From Halalkalibacterium ligniniphilum (GTDB lineage: Bacteria; Bacillota; Bacilli; Bacillales; Bacillaceae_D): a DNA stretch of 37,765 nt. Location: contig NZ_ANNK01000065.1 in assembly GCF_000334155.1 (NCBI RefSeq), forward strand, positions 1-37,765, written 5' to 3'. This document shows positions 17,960-25,494 of this stretch, in pieces. Below the pieces are notes generated by a model. The model did not search any database. It was not told the origin of the DNA and saw only the letters and a list, made by a program, of their open reading frames with translations. How positions within the stretch are numbered: the stretch's first letter is position 1; each line of letters starts with the position of its first letter. The position numbers and the translations under genes were made by a program.

Positions 17960-18077
17960 TTGATGTACAATCATTAGTATGAACACGCGAAAAAATATTA
18001 TGCGAAAGAAAGAGGAATTTATACGAACATGTCGAAAAAATCAAGGTGGTGCAATAATTGATGAAAGGAGTGTTACC

Positions 18078-19118
18078 TTGTTTGATATTGAAGAAAAAAG
18101 CAAGCAGCTTCTCCATGTTGCATTGAAACGCGGAGCAAGTGACCTTCACATTTCGTCTTTACGAGAAAAAGGATGGATCCAGCTCAGGATCAATGGGCGA
18201 CTCGAGTCATTCGAAAAAATAAAACTCCCTTTGGCGGAACGATTAGTTAGCCATTTCAAATTTGCTGCAGGACTCGATATTGGCGAACGACGAAAACCCC
18301 AAAGTGGGGCAATGGAGCTTTTGCATCGTGGCCAATCCATTCATCTGCGAATTTCTACTTTACCGACCCCTTCATTTGAGACCCTTTCGATTCGTATTCA
18401 CTTTCAGGATGATCGTTTTTCATTAGACACTCTTCCATTATTTCCTTCTCGGGTTTTGCAGCTCAAGCAGCTTACAAAAGCAAGCCAAGGACTCATCTTA
18501 GTCACAGGACCTACTGGCTCAGGAAAGACAACCACCCTCTATTCCCTTCTCCAATACACCTCTGCTGAAAAACCTCAGCATATCATCACCATTGAAGACC
18601 CTATTGAGTATACATTTCCTACATTTACACAAGTTGAAATAAATGAAAAAGCAGGCGTTACGTTTGAGACAGGGTTAAAAGCAGCTTTGCGCCATGACCC
18701 TGATGTGTTGATGGTTGGGGAAATACGTGATCGGGAGACTGCTGAGCTGGCTGTAAGGGCAGCTTTAACAGGGCATCTTGTTTATTCGACATTGCACACG
18801 AATGATGCGAAAGGAGCCATTCTCCGCTTACATGAAATGGGCGTGCCACTGTCTCACATTAAAGAAGTATTAATGGCCGTAGTGGCCCAACGGCTTGTAA
18901 CCTTATCCTGCTATTATTGTGAGGGAGCGTGTGACCCTCATTGTCAAAAAGAAAATAAAAGAGGGAGAGCAGCCATTTTTGATATTTTGCAAGGGGACTC
19001 CTTAGCAAGGCATTTTCAACGTGACAAGGGGCCGTCTGAAAACAAGCTTTTGACAGAGTGGAGAAAAGCTTTCTCTCTTGGATTTATCAAAGCAAGAGAG
19101 GGGCAGGGCAAATGCTAA
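18078..19118 (+). CDS. comGA: Competence traffic ATPase ComGA
   Basis: The 346-residue secretion ATPase drives assembly of the competence pseudopilus for DNA uptake. It has Walker A GPTGSGKTT (144-152), an Asp-box TIEDPIEY (171-178), Walker B VLMVGEIRD (210-218) and a C-terminal cysteine-rich segment (CYYCEGACDPHC) that binds zinc in this family. The start is the TTG at 18078: AAAGGAG stands 8 bases upstream and the protein then aligns with the usual ComGA N-terminus; earlier in-frame codons have no site. The stop overlaps comGB by seven bases. I see no clear pair of ComK boxes upstream. Confidence 0.93.
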   Translation: MFDIEEKSKQLLHVALKRGASDLHISSLREKGWIQLRINGRLESFEKIKLPLAERLVSHFKFAAGLDIGERRKPQSGAMELLHRGQSIHLRISTLPTPSFETLSIRIHFQDDRFSLDTLPLFPSRVLQLKQLTKASQGLILVTGPTGSGKTTTLYSLLQYTSAEKPQHIITIEDPIEYTFPTFTQVEINEKAGVTFETGLKAALRHDPDVLMVGEIRDRETAELAVRAALTGHLVYSTLHTNDAKGAILRLHEMGVPLSHIKEVLMAVVAQRLVTLSCYYCEGACDPHCQKENKRGRAAIFDILQGDSLARHFQRDKGPSENKLLTEWRKAFSLGFIKAREGQGKC

Positions 19119-20155
19119 GTCGTTTAACGAGAAAAAAGTGGACAAACCGAAAAAAAGCACAGTTTCTCATCCATGTTGGACGCTTGCTTGAGCAAGGATA
19201 TCGTATTCATGATGCGCTAGCTTTTTTGTCGCTACATCAAACGGCGCCTGTCCAAACAAAGCTACAGCAAATCAAGAATGAATTGAAGGCTGGAAGGAGT
19301 ATTCATGAGGCTTTTTATTTGATCGAATTACCTAAGGATATTCTTACCCACTTATATATTTCTGAAAAGAACGGAGGAGTTGATCAAGGTTTTCAACGAG
19401 CAGGTGAGATTTTAGGTCAGCGTGAAGAATTAAAAGCCCGCTTTCAAAAATTACTTCGCTATCCGCTTTTCTTACTGTGGGTTACGTGTCTCCTCATATT
19501 TGTTATGTTTCAATATTTACTACCACACTTACAGCATTTGTTTACGAGTATTGACGCAGATATGCCTTTCCTTACTGTCTTATTTTTTCGATTAATCGAG
19601 GCGCTTCCTTGGTTTTTATTTTTAAGCTTTGTTGTAAGTATTGCAGGACTATTAGTCGTTTATTATCGATACCGAACATATACGTCCTATCAATGGATGA
19701 CTCATTTAGTAAGGTTTCCAATTCTAAAAGAGTTTCTTATAGGTTTTTTGACCTTTAGCTTTAGCTCTTATTTAAGCGGTTTGTTGAAAGGAGGGCTGCC
19801 AGTTATTGAGGCTTTGAAGTTTTTTGAGCAGCAGAACTATATGACCTTTTTTCAAGAGGAGGCTTCGGTTTTGCTTTGCGAATTAAAAAATGGTGAGCGG
19901 TTAAGTGATTGCATCGAAAAGCGTTCACATTATCAAAAGGAGCTTGCTTTTGTCATCGCAAATGGAGAGAAAACAGGGTATTTGGCAACAGATCTGCAGT
20001 ATTACAGCATGATGCTTTATCGTGATTTTGAAGACCGGTTTCAACAGCGGATGGTTATGATTCAACCCATTCTTTTTATGCTCATTGGAGGTCTCGTTTT
20101 GGTGATGTTCTTAGCAATGATGTTACCTGTATTTCAAATGATTGGAGCATTATAA
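19112..20155 (+). CDS. comGB: Competence pseudopilus membrane platform protein ComGB
   Basis: The 347-residue protein has the type II secretion F (GspF/PilC) fold: two repeated cytoplasmic helical units separated by hydrophobic segments, with three membrane spans near residues 130-155, 175-200 and 320-345. It anchors ComGA at the membrane. Repeat signatures are GGVDQGFQRAGE and NGEKTGYLATD. The ATG at 19112 overlaps the end of comGA. In B. subtilis comGC follows immediately; here comGB is the last gene before an unrelated insert of about 2.5 kb. Confidence 0.92.
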   Translation: MLSRLTRKKWTNRKKAQFLIHVGRLLEQGYRIHDALAFLSLHQTAPVQTKLQQIKNELKAGRSIHEAFYLIELPKDILTHLYISEKNGGVDQGFQRAGEILGQREELKARFQKLLRYPLFLLWVTCLLIFVMFQYLLPHLQHLFTSIDADMPFLTVLFFRLIEALPWFLFLSFVVSIAGLLVVYYRYRTYTSYQWMTHLVRFPILKEFLIGFLTFSFSSYLSGLLKGGLPVIEALKFFEQQNYMTFFQEEASVLLCELKNGERLSDCIEKRSHYQKELAFVIANGEKTGYLATDLQYYSMMLYRDFEDRFQQRMVMIQPILFMLIGGLVLVMFLAMMLPVFQMIGAL

Positions 20156-20222
20156 TTAAAAACATGTATAAACGGACCTGTCTACTATAAATAGAGAGGG
20201 AATAAATGCGTGGGGAAAGAAA

Positions 20223-20252
20223 GAGGTTGACTCAGTAGCTTGAATCAACCTC
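20223..20252 (-). terminator. Terminator of gpx (also faces comGB)
   Basis: The stem pairs 20223-20233 with 20242-20252 with one mismatch. On the minus strand it is followed by a T/C-rich run, so it suits gpx. The plus-strand comGAB transcript may also stop here. Confidence 0.65.
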
Positions 20253-20262
20253 ATCTCCTCAC

Positions 20263-20745
20263 TTAGTTGTTCATAAGCAATGCTTCAATATCATCTTTTA
20301 TTTTTAGTGGACTTGTATTGGGAGCATAACGTTTATGGACACGGCCCCGCTGATCTACTAGAAATTTTGTGAAGTTCCACTTGATTCCATCCGTAAGAAT
20401 TCCACCTTTTTCACTCGTGAGATAATTAAAGAGAGGATGAGCATTTTTTCCTTTAACGTCCACTTTTTCAAACATGGGAAACGTGACCCCGTAATTACGC
20501 TCACAGAAGCTGGCAATCTCGTTATTGTCACCAGGTTCTTGGTTCATAAACTGATTGCATGGAAAACCGAGTACAGAAAACCCTTGCTCTTTATAAGAAT
20601 CGTAGAGGAATTGAAGCTCCTTGTATTGAGGAGTAAAACCACAGTTACTTGCAGTATTTACGATGAGGACGACCTCACCTTCAAAATCAGCTAAAGCTTT
20701 TTCTTTGCCATTAAGTAAGGTTGCCGAATATTCATGTATGGTCAA
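20263..20745 (-). CDS. gpx: Glutathione peroxidase family thiol peroxidase (BsaA-like)
   Basis: The 160-residue enzyme belongs to the cysteine glutathione-peroxidase family, which reduces peroxides, usually with thioredoxin in Bacilli. The catalytic tetrad is visible: C35 (NTASNCGFTPQY), Q69 (GFPCNQFMNQEPG) and W123-N124 (KWNFTKFL). A second cysteine at C63 is near the usual position, and C81 could be resolving. The only good start is the TTG at 20745, with AAGGAG 10 bases upstream. It lies between comGB and the tRNA cluster on the minus strand, an unusual position within the comG order. Confidence 0.92.
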   Translation of the reverse strand: MTIHEYSATLLNGKEKALADFEGEVVLIVNTASNCGFTPQYKELQFLYDSYKEQGFSVLGFPCNQFMNQEPGDNNEIASFCERNYGVTFPMFEKVDVKGKNAHPLFNYLTSEKGGILTDGIKWNFTKFLVDQRGRVHKRYAPNTSPLKIKDDIEALLMNN

Positions 20746-20778
20746 ATTGATTCAACTCCTTTTTTTCGCCTTGATTTT

Positions 20779-20807
20779 AATGTATACTGTATAGAGATGT
20801 TTTTCAA
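20779..20807 (-). promoter_or_regulatory. Candidate gpx promoter with overlapping palindrome
   Basis: TTGAAA (20807-20802) and TACATT (20784-20779) on the minus strand are 17 bases apart. An 11-base perfect palindrome, TATACTGTATA at 20783-20793, overlaps the -10 box and spacer and could be an operator; it does not match PerR or OhrR sites that I know. Confidence 0.4.
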
Positions 20808-20845
20808 AGAATAGGCTGACAAAAATCTTTTTTCGAAAAAACAAC

Positions 20846-20874
20846 TTGCTTTTCTTTTGATTGTATGTTATATT
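20846..20874 (+). promoter_or_regulatory. tRNA cluster promoter
   Basis: TTGCTT at 20846-20851 and TATATT at 20869-20874 are spaced by 17 bases, about 30 bases upstream of the first tRNA. It is the only good promoter found before the cluster. Confidence 0.6.
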
Positions 20875-20913
20875 ATTTAACGTCGCTGAAAATAAGTAAA
20901 GCTATCCATATTA

Positions 20914-20989
20914 GGGGCCTTAGCTCAGCTGGGAGAGCGCCTGCCTTGCACGCAGGAGGTCAGCGGTTCGATCCCGCTAGGCTCCACCA
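20914..20989 (+). tRNA. tRNA-Ala (TGC)
   Basis: The acceptor arms GGGGCCT and AGGCTCC pair, the anticodon is TGC, the T-loop is standard, and CCA is encoded. First gene of the cluster. Confidence 0.96.
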
Positions 20990-20997
20990 AAGATTGC

Positions 20998-21090
20998 GGA
21001 GGAATACCCAAGTCCGGCTGAAGGGATCGGTCTTGAAAACCGACAGGCGGGTTAAACCGCGCGGGGGTTCGAATCCCTCTTCCTCCGCCA
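20998..21090 (+). tRNA. tRNA-Ser (TGA)
   Basis: GGAGGAA and TTCCTCC form the acceptor stem. The long variable arm and anticodon TGA mark a serine tRNA. CCA is encoded. A 191-base spacer follows in which I see no gene. Confidence 0.96.
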
Positions 21091-21281
21091 TTGTTTATTT
21101 GATATACATTAGGTTTTATAGCGCAGTGTATTTCGGAAAAAGGCTTTAACGACACGGGGAAGACAACGAGCAAATCATCCGCCGAGAAAACAGCGAGTAA
21201 CCTCGACGCATGATTGCGAGAAAGCGAGAAGAGGAGAGGTCTTCTGCAAAGAGACCGCATCATCTATAAACTATATAACGG

Positions 21282-21358
<77 letters not shown>

Positions 21359-21393
21359 ATATATTTCTATGAATGAAAGATATACCTTATAGT

Positions 21394-21478
21394 GGAGGGG
21401 TAGCGAAGTGGCTAAACGCGGCGGACTGTAAATCCGCTCCCTCAGGGTTCGGCGGTTCGAATCCGTCCCCCTCCACCA
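21394..21478 (+). tRNA. tRNA-Tyr (GTA)
   Basis: GGAGGGG and CCCCTCC pair, the variable arm is long, the anticodon is GTA and CCA is encoded. Confidence 0.96.
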
Positions 21479-21489
21479 TTTAAATCCTT

Positions 21490-21566
21490 GGCGGTTGTGG
21501 CGAAGTGGTTAACGCACCGGATTGTGGTTCCGGCATTCGTGGGTTCGATTCCCATCAGCCGCCCCA
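21490..21566 (+). tRNA. tRNA-His (GTG)
   Basis: The extra 5' G (21490) pairs with C73, the hallmark of histidine tRNA. The acceptor arms are GCGGTTG and CAGCCGC, the anticodon is GTG and CCA is encoded. Confidence 0.95.
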
Positions 21567-21570
21567 TTAA

Positions 21571-21642
21571 TGGGCTATAGCCAAGCGGTAAGGCAACGGA
21601 CTTTGACTCCGTCATGCGCTGGTTCGAATCCAGCTAGCCCAG
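21571..21642 (+). tRNA. tRNA-Gln (TTG), cluster copy
   Basis: Same cloverleaf as the minus-strand copy at 17888-17959 with one difference in the T-stem; this copy has the fully paired stem. CCA is not encoded. Confidence 0.95.
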
Positions 21643-21706
21643 TACAAAAGCAAAACACCGCTTAGCCGCAAAATGAGAGTGATTCTCCCATGTGGCTAGG
21701 TGACAT

Positions 21707-21777
21707 GCGGGTGTAGTTTAGTGGTAAAACCTCAGCCTTCCAAGCTGATGATGTGAGTTCGATTCTCATCACCCGCT
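21707..21777 (+). tRNA. tRNA-Gly (TCC)
   Basis: GCGGGTG pairs with CACCCGC, the anticodon is TCC and CCA is not encoded. The 64-base spacer before it holds an imperfect hairpin (21662-21670 with 21692-21700). Confidence 0.95.
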
Positions 21778-21786
21778 TTTTTTTTA

Positions 21787-21859
21787 GAGCCATTAGCTCA
21801 GTTGGTAGAGCATCTGACTTTTAATCAGAGGGTCGAAGGTTCGAGTCCTTCATGGCTCA
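21787..21859 (+). tRNA. tRNA-Lys (TTT)
   Basis: GAGCCAT pairs with ATGGCTC, the anticodon is TTT and CCA is absent (CTA stands there). Its last 17 bases and the following bases recur at 21953-21977. Confidence 0.95.
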
Positions 21860-21977
21860 CTATTTATTCAACGAAGCATCAGGCCTCTCACCTACGGTTC
21901 CCCATGCAGCATAGATGAAACACAATGAAGTAGCAGGACTAGCTTCGCGTCGGAGTCCTTCATGGCTCACCATTTAT
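21843..21977 (+). repeat. Duplicated 3' end of tRNA-Lys flanking an 85-base insert
   Basis: Bases 21843-21867 (T-arm and acceptor end of tRNA-Lys plus ATTTAT) recur at 21953-21977 with 24 of 25 identical. The downstream copy carries CCA while the intact tRNA has CTA. The 85 bases between contain a small inverted repeat (CGAAGC at 21872, GCTTCG at 21942). This resembles an integration scar at a tRNA 3' end or the remnant of a second tRNA-Lys. Confidence 0.75.
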
Positions 21978-21993
21978 AACCATTTATTAATAT

Positions 21994-22075
21994 GCGGGTG
22001 TGGCGGAATTGGCAGACGCGCTAGACTTAGGATCTAGTGTCTTATGACGTGGGGGTTCAAGTCCCTTCACCCGCA
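21994..22075 (+). tRNA. tRNA-Leu (TAG)
   Basis: GCGGGTG pairs with CACCCGC, the variable arm is long, the anticodon is TAG and CCA is not encoded. Last gene of the cluster. Confidence 0.95.
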
Positions 22076-22078
22076 TCC

Positions 22079-22115
22079 AAAAAACCTCCTTGCTTTCGAG
22101 TAAGGAGGTTTTTTT
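22079..22115 (+). terminator. tRNA cluster terminator
   Basis: AAACCTCCTT and AAGGAGGTTT pair around a 10-base loop and are followed by a run of T, directly after tRNA-Leu. Confidence 0.9.
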
Positions 22116-22125
22116 ATAAAATAAT

Positions 22126-22155
22126 GTCTAGTTCCAGCGCCGAGTGCCTGGCGCT
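22126..22155. repeat. GTCTAG-type intergenic repeat fragment
   Basis: GTCTAGTTCCAGCGCC followed by a hairpin (AGCGCC at 22136-22141, GGCGCT at 22150-22155) resembles the GTCTAGCTCCAGCGCC repeat that is scattered in many Bacillaceae genomes. A related copy lies at 24841-24920. Confidence 0.5.
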
Positions 22156-22176
22156 TTTCTTCTATGAATGGCATGT

Positions 22177-22419
22177 TTAGCGTTCTTTATTTGAATGATC
22201 GCTGTTTTTCTCTGGGACGAGGTCAACTCCTCCAGGATGAAACGGATGACATTTTCCAATACGTTTTATCGTTAACCATCCGCCTCTTATGGCTCCAAAA
22301 CGCTGGATCGCTTCAAGGCCGTAATGGGAACAGGTTGGATAAAAGCGACAGGTTGGTGGTTTTATCGGGGAAATAAAGCGTTGATAAAATCGAATCAACA
22401 AAATAAATAAATTCTTCAT
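22177..22419 (-). CDS. yidD: Membrane protein insertion efficiency factor YidD
   Basis: The 80-residue protein is a YidD family member. It has the conserved core [14 protein letters not shown] and [14 protein letters not shown], with cysteines at 24, 30 and 57, and an amphipathic N-terminus. It attaches to the membrane and helps YidC-dependent protein insertion. The ATG at 22419 has GGAGAAAG upstream. It is on the minus strand, divergent from comGC, so comGC must have its own promoter here. Confidence 0.93.
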   Translation of the reverse strand: MKNLFILLIRFYQRFISPIKPPTCRFYPTCSHYGLEAIQRFGAIRGGWLTIKRIGKCHPFHPGGVDLVPEKNSDHSNKER

Positions 22420-22627
22420 GCTTTCTCCTCAATATAAAAACTTTTTTTAAAAAAAGAAGGAATCTACACGATGTTTGTCTAAGACTAATCAAGTATCCTT
22501 TTATGAAAGGAGGATCAAAAAACGTCTTCCCCCCTATTTTTCCTCAATTTACCCTACTTGTAAACCTTTTTGATTTCCGAAAGCCTTCCAGCTAAATGGT
22601 AGAAAAACGAAAGGAGTGTGTTCGTAT

Positions 22628-22933
22628 TTGAAATTACGGTCCAATCAATCGGGCTTCACGCTGATCGAAATGATGATAGTCTTAATGATCATTTCCATTT
22701 TATTGTTGGTATCGATCCCAAACATGACAAAAAACAATGATGTTGCCAGCGAAAAAGGGTGTGAAGCAACGATAAAATTGCTACAAACACAGGTGCAAGC
22801 GTATGAAATTGAACACAATCAAAAGGTAAGCTCTTTGGAAGAGCTTAAAGCGTCTAATTACGTGGAACGTATTACTTGTCCTAACAATGAAGCCCTTGAC
22901 CTAGTAAATGGAGTAGTAATGAAACGAGAATGA
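22628..22933 (+). CDS. comGC: Major competence pseudopilin ComGC
   Basis: The 101-residue protein has a type IV prepilin leader, MKLRSNQSG|FTLIEMMIVL, cut by ComC after G9, with the conserved Glu at mature position 5 (E14). A long hydrophobic helix and two cysteines (KGCEATIK and ITCPNN) follow, as in ComGC, where they form a disulfide. The start is the TTG at 22628, 11 bases after AAAGGAG; a GTG at 22616 overlaps that site. It overlaps comGD by four bases. Confidence 0.92.
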   Translation: MKLRSNQSGFTLIEMMIVLMIISILLLVSIPNMTKNNDVASEKGCEATIKLLQTQVQAYEIEHNQKVSSLEELKASNYVERITCPNNEALDLVNGVVMKRE

Positions 22934-23373
22934 AGCAAACCCCGAATGGCTATACCCTTGTAGAAACCCTCATTGCTTTCATGGTGCTCACCATCCTTGT
23001 AAGTATCCCTCTTTTTTCTTTTCAAACCATTCAAGACTCAAGACAAGCTGATTACGTCGCTCGCTTATTCAAAGAAGACATTTTGTATGCTCAACATCTC
23101 GCTATGACGGAAGGAAAAACCGTTTCCATTTTCTTTAACAATCGGCAAGGTTACTATGAATTGCGCCATACGGCTTTAGAGGTTTATGTAAAGCGTGATT
23201 ACCTTCGAGAGGATATGGAATTTGCTGCAGTTACACTTGGAAATTTAGGAATCGAGTTTAATGCGAATGGAAATGCAGCACGTTCTGGTACGCTTGATCT
23301 TCTCATTGCTAATAAAACCTATCGATACACGGTTCAAATTGGAAAAGGGAGAGTAACGTATGTTGAACGCTAA
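22930..23373 (+). CDS. comGD: Minor competence pseudopilin ComGD
   Basis: The 147-residue prepilin has the leader MKQTPNG|YTLVETLIAF with Glu at mature position 5 (E12), then a hydrophobic helix and a soluble beta domain. Its ATG overlaps the comGC stop (ATGA). It is a minor component of the pseudopilus used for DNA uptake. Confidence 0.9.
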   Translation: MKQTPNGYTLVETLIAFMVLTILVSIPLFSFQTIQDSRQADYVARLFKEDILYAQHLAMTEGKTVSIFFNNRQGYYELRHTALEVYVKRDYLREDMEFAAVTLGNLGIEFNANGNAARSGTLDLLIANKTYRYTVQIGKGRVTYVER

Positions 23374-23686
23374 AGGCTATTCTTTGCTTGAGGTGCTGCT
23401 CGCTTTATTTTGCCTAACGATTGCAACAATGTTCATATTTCCTGCTTTTCTGTGGATACATGAGGAAACAAAAGCGATTCAACGACACAGCGATGGACTC
23501 AAGGTTCTTGAAGAAGCCGGGCAACAGTTTTTACACTTCGGTGAATTTCCCTCTGTCATTCAAGTGAACGATACGGTGTATGAGTTTACACGTCATTCCC
23601 TCCAAAACGAAACGTTCGAGCTTTGTGTTCAATGGACAGGAAAAAATGAGAGAAAGGATGAAGTATGTCTCCTTGCGAAAAGATAA
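23360..23686 (+). CDS. comGE: Minor competence pseudopilin ComGE
   Basis: The 108-residue protein has the prepilin motif KG|YSLLEVLLAL with Glu at mature position 5 (E11). The ATG at 23360 lies inside the end of comGD (14-base overlap) and has GGGAGAG upstream. Assignment rests on the motif and on its place between comGD and comGF, since ComGE diverges fast. Confidence 0.86.
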   Translation: MLNAKGYSLLEVLLALFCLTIATMFIFPAFLWIHEETKAIQRHSDGLKVLEEAGQQFLHFGEFPSVIQVNDTVYEFTRHSLQNETFELCVQWTGKNERKDEVCLLAKR

Positions 23687-24128
23687 TCAAGGTTTTACCT
23701 TAGCTGAAATGCTCTTATCCCTCTCGTTTGTGATGATGCTTCTTACGTTATCCCCACTTTTTCTTAGCCTACTTCTACTTCCTCCCGATAATCAAACGAT
23801 TTCCAGAAACGAAGCAAGAATTTTTTTAAACCAATTAGTCCATGAAGCGAATGAATCTGTTGATATCAATTTTCATCATCATAAACTGTCTTTACGAAAA
23901 GGGGATGGCACATTGGTTACGTATGAGTACATTCAAGGTGAAAGAATTCGTAGGCAAGTAAATCAAAAGGGTCAAGAAATGGTATTGTTTGGCGTAGGAA
24001 GTTTTCAATGCAATCCCACTGCCTCTTTTACTACTTGTACAATCACGGACCTTAAAGGGCAGAGCTTTCAACGTCAGCTTGCACCCTTTTATAAGCTAGG
24101 GGTCCAGGGTGCTGATGCTGATGTATGA
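23646..24128 (+). CDS. comGF: Minor competence pseudopilin ComGF
   Basis: The 160-residue protein carries QG|FTLAEMLLSL with Glu at mature position 5 (E21), and a soluble part with two cysteines (QCNPTASFTTC). I started at the ATG at 23646 with AGGA 5 bases upstream, which overlaps comGE by 41 bases; an ATG at 23658 is the alternative. The longer frame from 23580 has no ribosome site and lies inside comGE. Confidence 0.86.
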   Translation: MRERMKYVSLRKDNQGFTLAEMLLSLSFVMMLLTLSPLFLSLLLLPPDNQTISRNEARIFLNQLVHEANESVDINFHHHKLSLRKGDGTLVTYEYIQGERIRRQVNQKGQEMVLFGVGSFQCNPTASFTTCTITDLKGQSFQRQLAPFYKLGVQGADADV

Positions 24129-24513
24129 ACGAGGGTTTATTTTTCCGCTTACTCTTTTCATCATGAGCTTGCTTACAGGAATGTCCTTTTATTTGGCAGA
24201 CGTTTTTTTGTTAGAAAAAAGATCGATCCACCAGCAGGAGTTCCTTTTACAGCTTGAATCGATCATTCAAGTTTCAACGGTGGATGTCATTGAGAATTTG
24301 AGCAGAGGTGAAATGAATGATGGATTATTGACCTATAAATATGGTGAGGTATCCTTCTCAATAAATGAAAATAATGGTGTGGAGAATCAAGTTACTGTTA
24401 CTTTACGAGCAGTTTTGGAGAGGGGACAAAGAAAAACGGTCGTCTTTTTGTATCATCTCAACAATCAAAGGATGACGGAGTATTGGGAAGTGACTCGTCC
24501 AAATCGGGAATAG
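24121..24513 (+). CDS. comGG: Competence pseudopilus protein ComGG
   Basis: The 130-residue protein has MYERG|FIFPLTLF followed by a hydrophobic helix. As in other ComGG proteins the Glu at mature position 5 is missing. I chose the ATG at 24121, which gives the usual MY(x)RGF start; ATG 24115 and GTG 24109 are in frame and near the AGGGTG site. It overlaps comGF by eight bases. The sequence is poorly conserved, so the call rests mainly on order and the leader. Confidence 0.85.
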   Translation: MYERGFIFPLTLFIMSLLTGMSFYLADVFLLEKRSIHQQEFLLQLESIIQVSTVDVIENLSRGEMNDGLLTYKYGEVSFSINENNGVENQVTVTLRAVLERGQRKTVVFLYHLNNQRMTEYWEVTRPNRE

Positions 24514-24569
24514 AGAAGCTAAAAAGAGGACAAGCTGATAAAGGAGAGGATGAGAAGAAGGTGAGTTAA

Positions 24570-24776
24570 ATGTCGTTTCAAGACTTGGTCAAGTTTGCAA
24601 CCGAGCAGATTGTCAAGCATTTGGATCAGCCAGCTGAGGAGCGCAAAGCGATACGTGAAGAAAAAAAGGCCGAGCGTTCACCACTGATGAACGAGGCTTT
24701 TGGTGTTATCCCCCTTGCGCTAGGGGTAGCCTGGAAAAAATCAAAGCTTCGAAAAACGATAAAAGGGGAAGGGTAA
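24570..24776 (+). CDS. yqzE: YqzE family protein
   Basis: The 68-residue protein, basic and rich in Lys/Glu, starts MSFQDLVKFATEQIVKHL and ends in a hydrophobic stretch (GVIPLALGVAW) and a basic tail. It matches the YqzE family found right after comGG in Bacilli; its function is unknown. The ATG at 24570 has AAGGTGAG 8 bases upstream. Confidence 0.85.
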   Translation: MSFQDLVKFATEQIVKHLDQPAEERKAIREEKKAERSPLMNEAFGVIPLALGVAWKKSKLRKTIKGEG

Positions 24777-24781
24777 CGTAT

Positions 24782-24811
24782 CCCTCATTTGAGGGGTGCG
24801 TCCTCTTTTTT
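24782..24811 (+). terminator. Terminator of the comGC-yqzE operon
   Basis: GAGGGG (24791-24796) can pair with the CCTC at 24802-24805 before six T; an alternative stem, CCCTC with GAGGG (24782-24795), uses the same bases. Confidence 0.55.
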
Positions 24812-24840
24812 CGAAAGATATGAAAGGATATAATGGTAAA

Positions 24841-24920
24841 GCTGTCTAGCTACAGGCGCCAACGGCTTGAGGCTGCTTTAACTCCTCCTGCAGCGTTTCC
24901 AGTGCCTAGCATCGCTTGCT
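24841..24920. repeat. GTCTAG-type intergenic repeat, degenerate
   Basis: The segment starts GCTGTCTAGCTACAGGCGCC and ends near GTGCCTAGC, with GC-rich inverted segments between (for example the pair GCAGC/GCTGC). It resembles the repeat at 22126. It occupies part of the 366-base gap between yqzE and yqgY; otherwise that gap holds the yqgY promoter only. Confidence 0.5.
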
Positions 24921-25060
24921 TATCATTTTAGACATGGGCATAATAAGGATGAGCCAAGCAGGCTTGTTTTATTCAAATCAAAAAGCAAGGGAACCCTATT
25001 AGAACTTACAAAATGTAAAGATTGTGACGTGCAGACACAGATTTGACATGGTTCAAGCAT

Positions 25061-25089
25061 TTACAAGCAAACAGGGTCTCATATATAAT
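25061..25089 (+). promoter_or_regulatory. yqgY promoter
   Basis: TTACAA at 25061-25066 and a perfect TATAAT at 25084-25089 are 17 bases apart. The leader to yqgY would be about 80 bases. Confidence 0.65.
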
Positions 25090-25176
25090 AGACCTGTACT
25101 ATATCGATTGATTATCTGCACGGTATCAAAAGTAAATGATGTGCAAACTGAAATGTGGACGAAGGAGGGGAACAAC

Positions 25177-25422
25177 ATGGACCGGATGTATCGCGTCATG
25201 GCATTCTGGACTGGAATTTTTGCCGTCTTGTTCTTTGTAGGCGACATGTTTAATATAGCTTTGCTTTTCTTTGCACAAACGGGGGCATTATTAGCACTAA
25301 GCTATTTAAACCTATCTGAACGTACGTATATTTACATTTTTGGTGCGTACTTAACAATCTTTTTTATCGGATTTACGTATTACTCAACGTTCTTATTGGT
25401 TCCAAGCTTTGGCGGCCATTAA
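25177..25422 (+). CDS. yqgY: DUF2626 membrane protein YqgY
   Basis: The 81-residue protein has three hydrophobic segments (about residues 9-25, 26-44 and 50-72) and belongs to DUF2626, which is of unknown function. Start ATG 25177 with GGAGGGG 6 bases upstream. The longer open frame to the left has no ribosome site. It is near yqgX and yqgW, as in B. subtilis. Confidence 0.88.
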   Translation: MDRMYRVMAFWTGIFAVLFFVGDMFNIALLFFAQTGALLALSYLNLSERTYIYIFGAYLTIFFIGFTYYSTFLLVPSFGGH

Positions 25423-25440
25423 TTCTCGGCTACATACGAA

Positions 25441-25477
25441 AAAAACCATTGGCCTTTTGGTTGATGGTTTTTTTTTT
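25441..25477 (+). terminator. yqgY terminator
   Basis: Arms 25442-25454 and 25459-25471 pair along 13 positions including three G-U pairs, with a TTTT loop and a following run of T. Confidence 0.85.
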
Positions 25478-25494
25478 CATATAAAACTCAGATG

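Noticed and set aside
17961-18077. ComK boxes upstream of comGA
   Set aside because: A-rich stretches occur but no AAAA-N5-TTTT pair is present.
20925-21263. Minus-strand open frame of 112 codons across tRNA-Ala and tRNA-Ser
   Set aside because: It lies over two certain tRNA genes and has no ribosome site.
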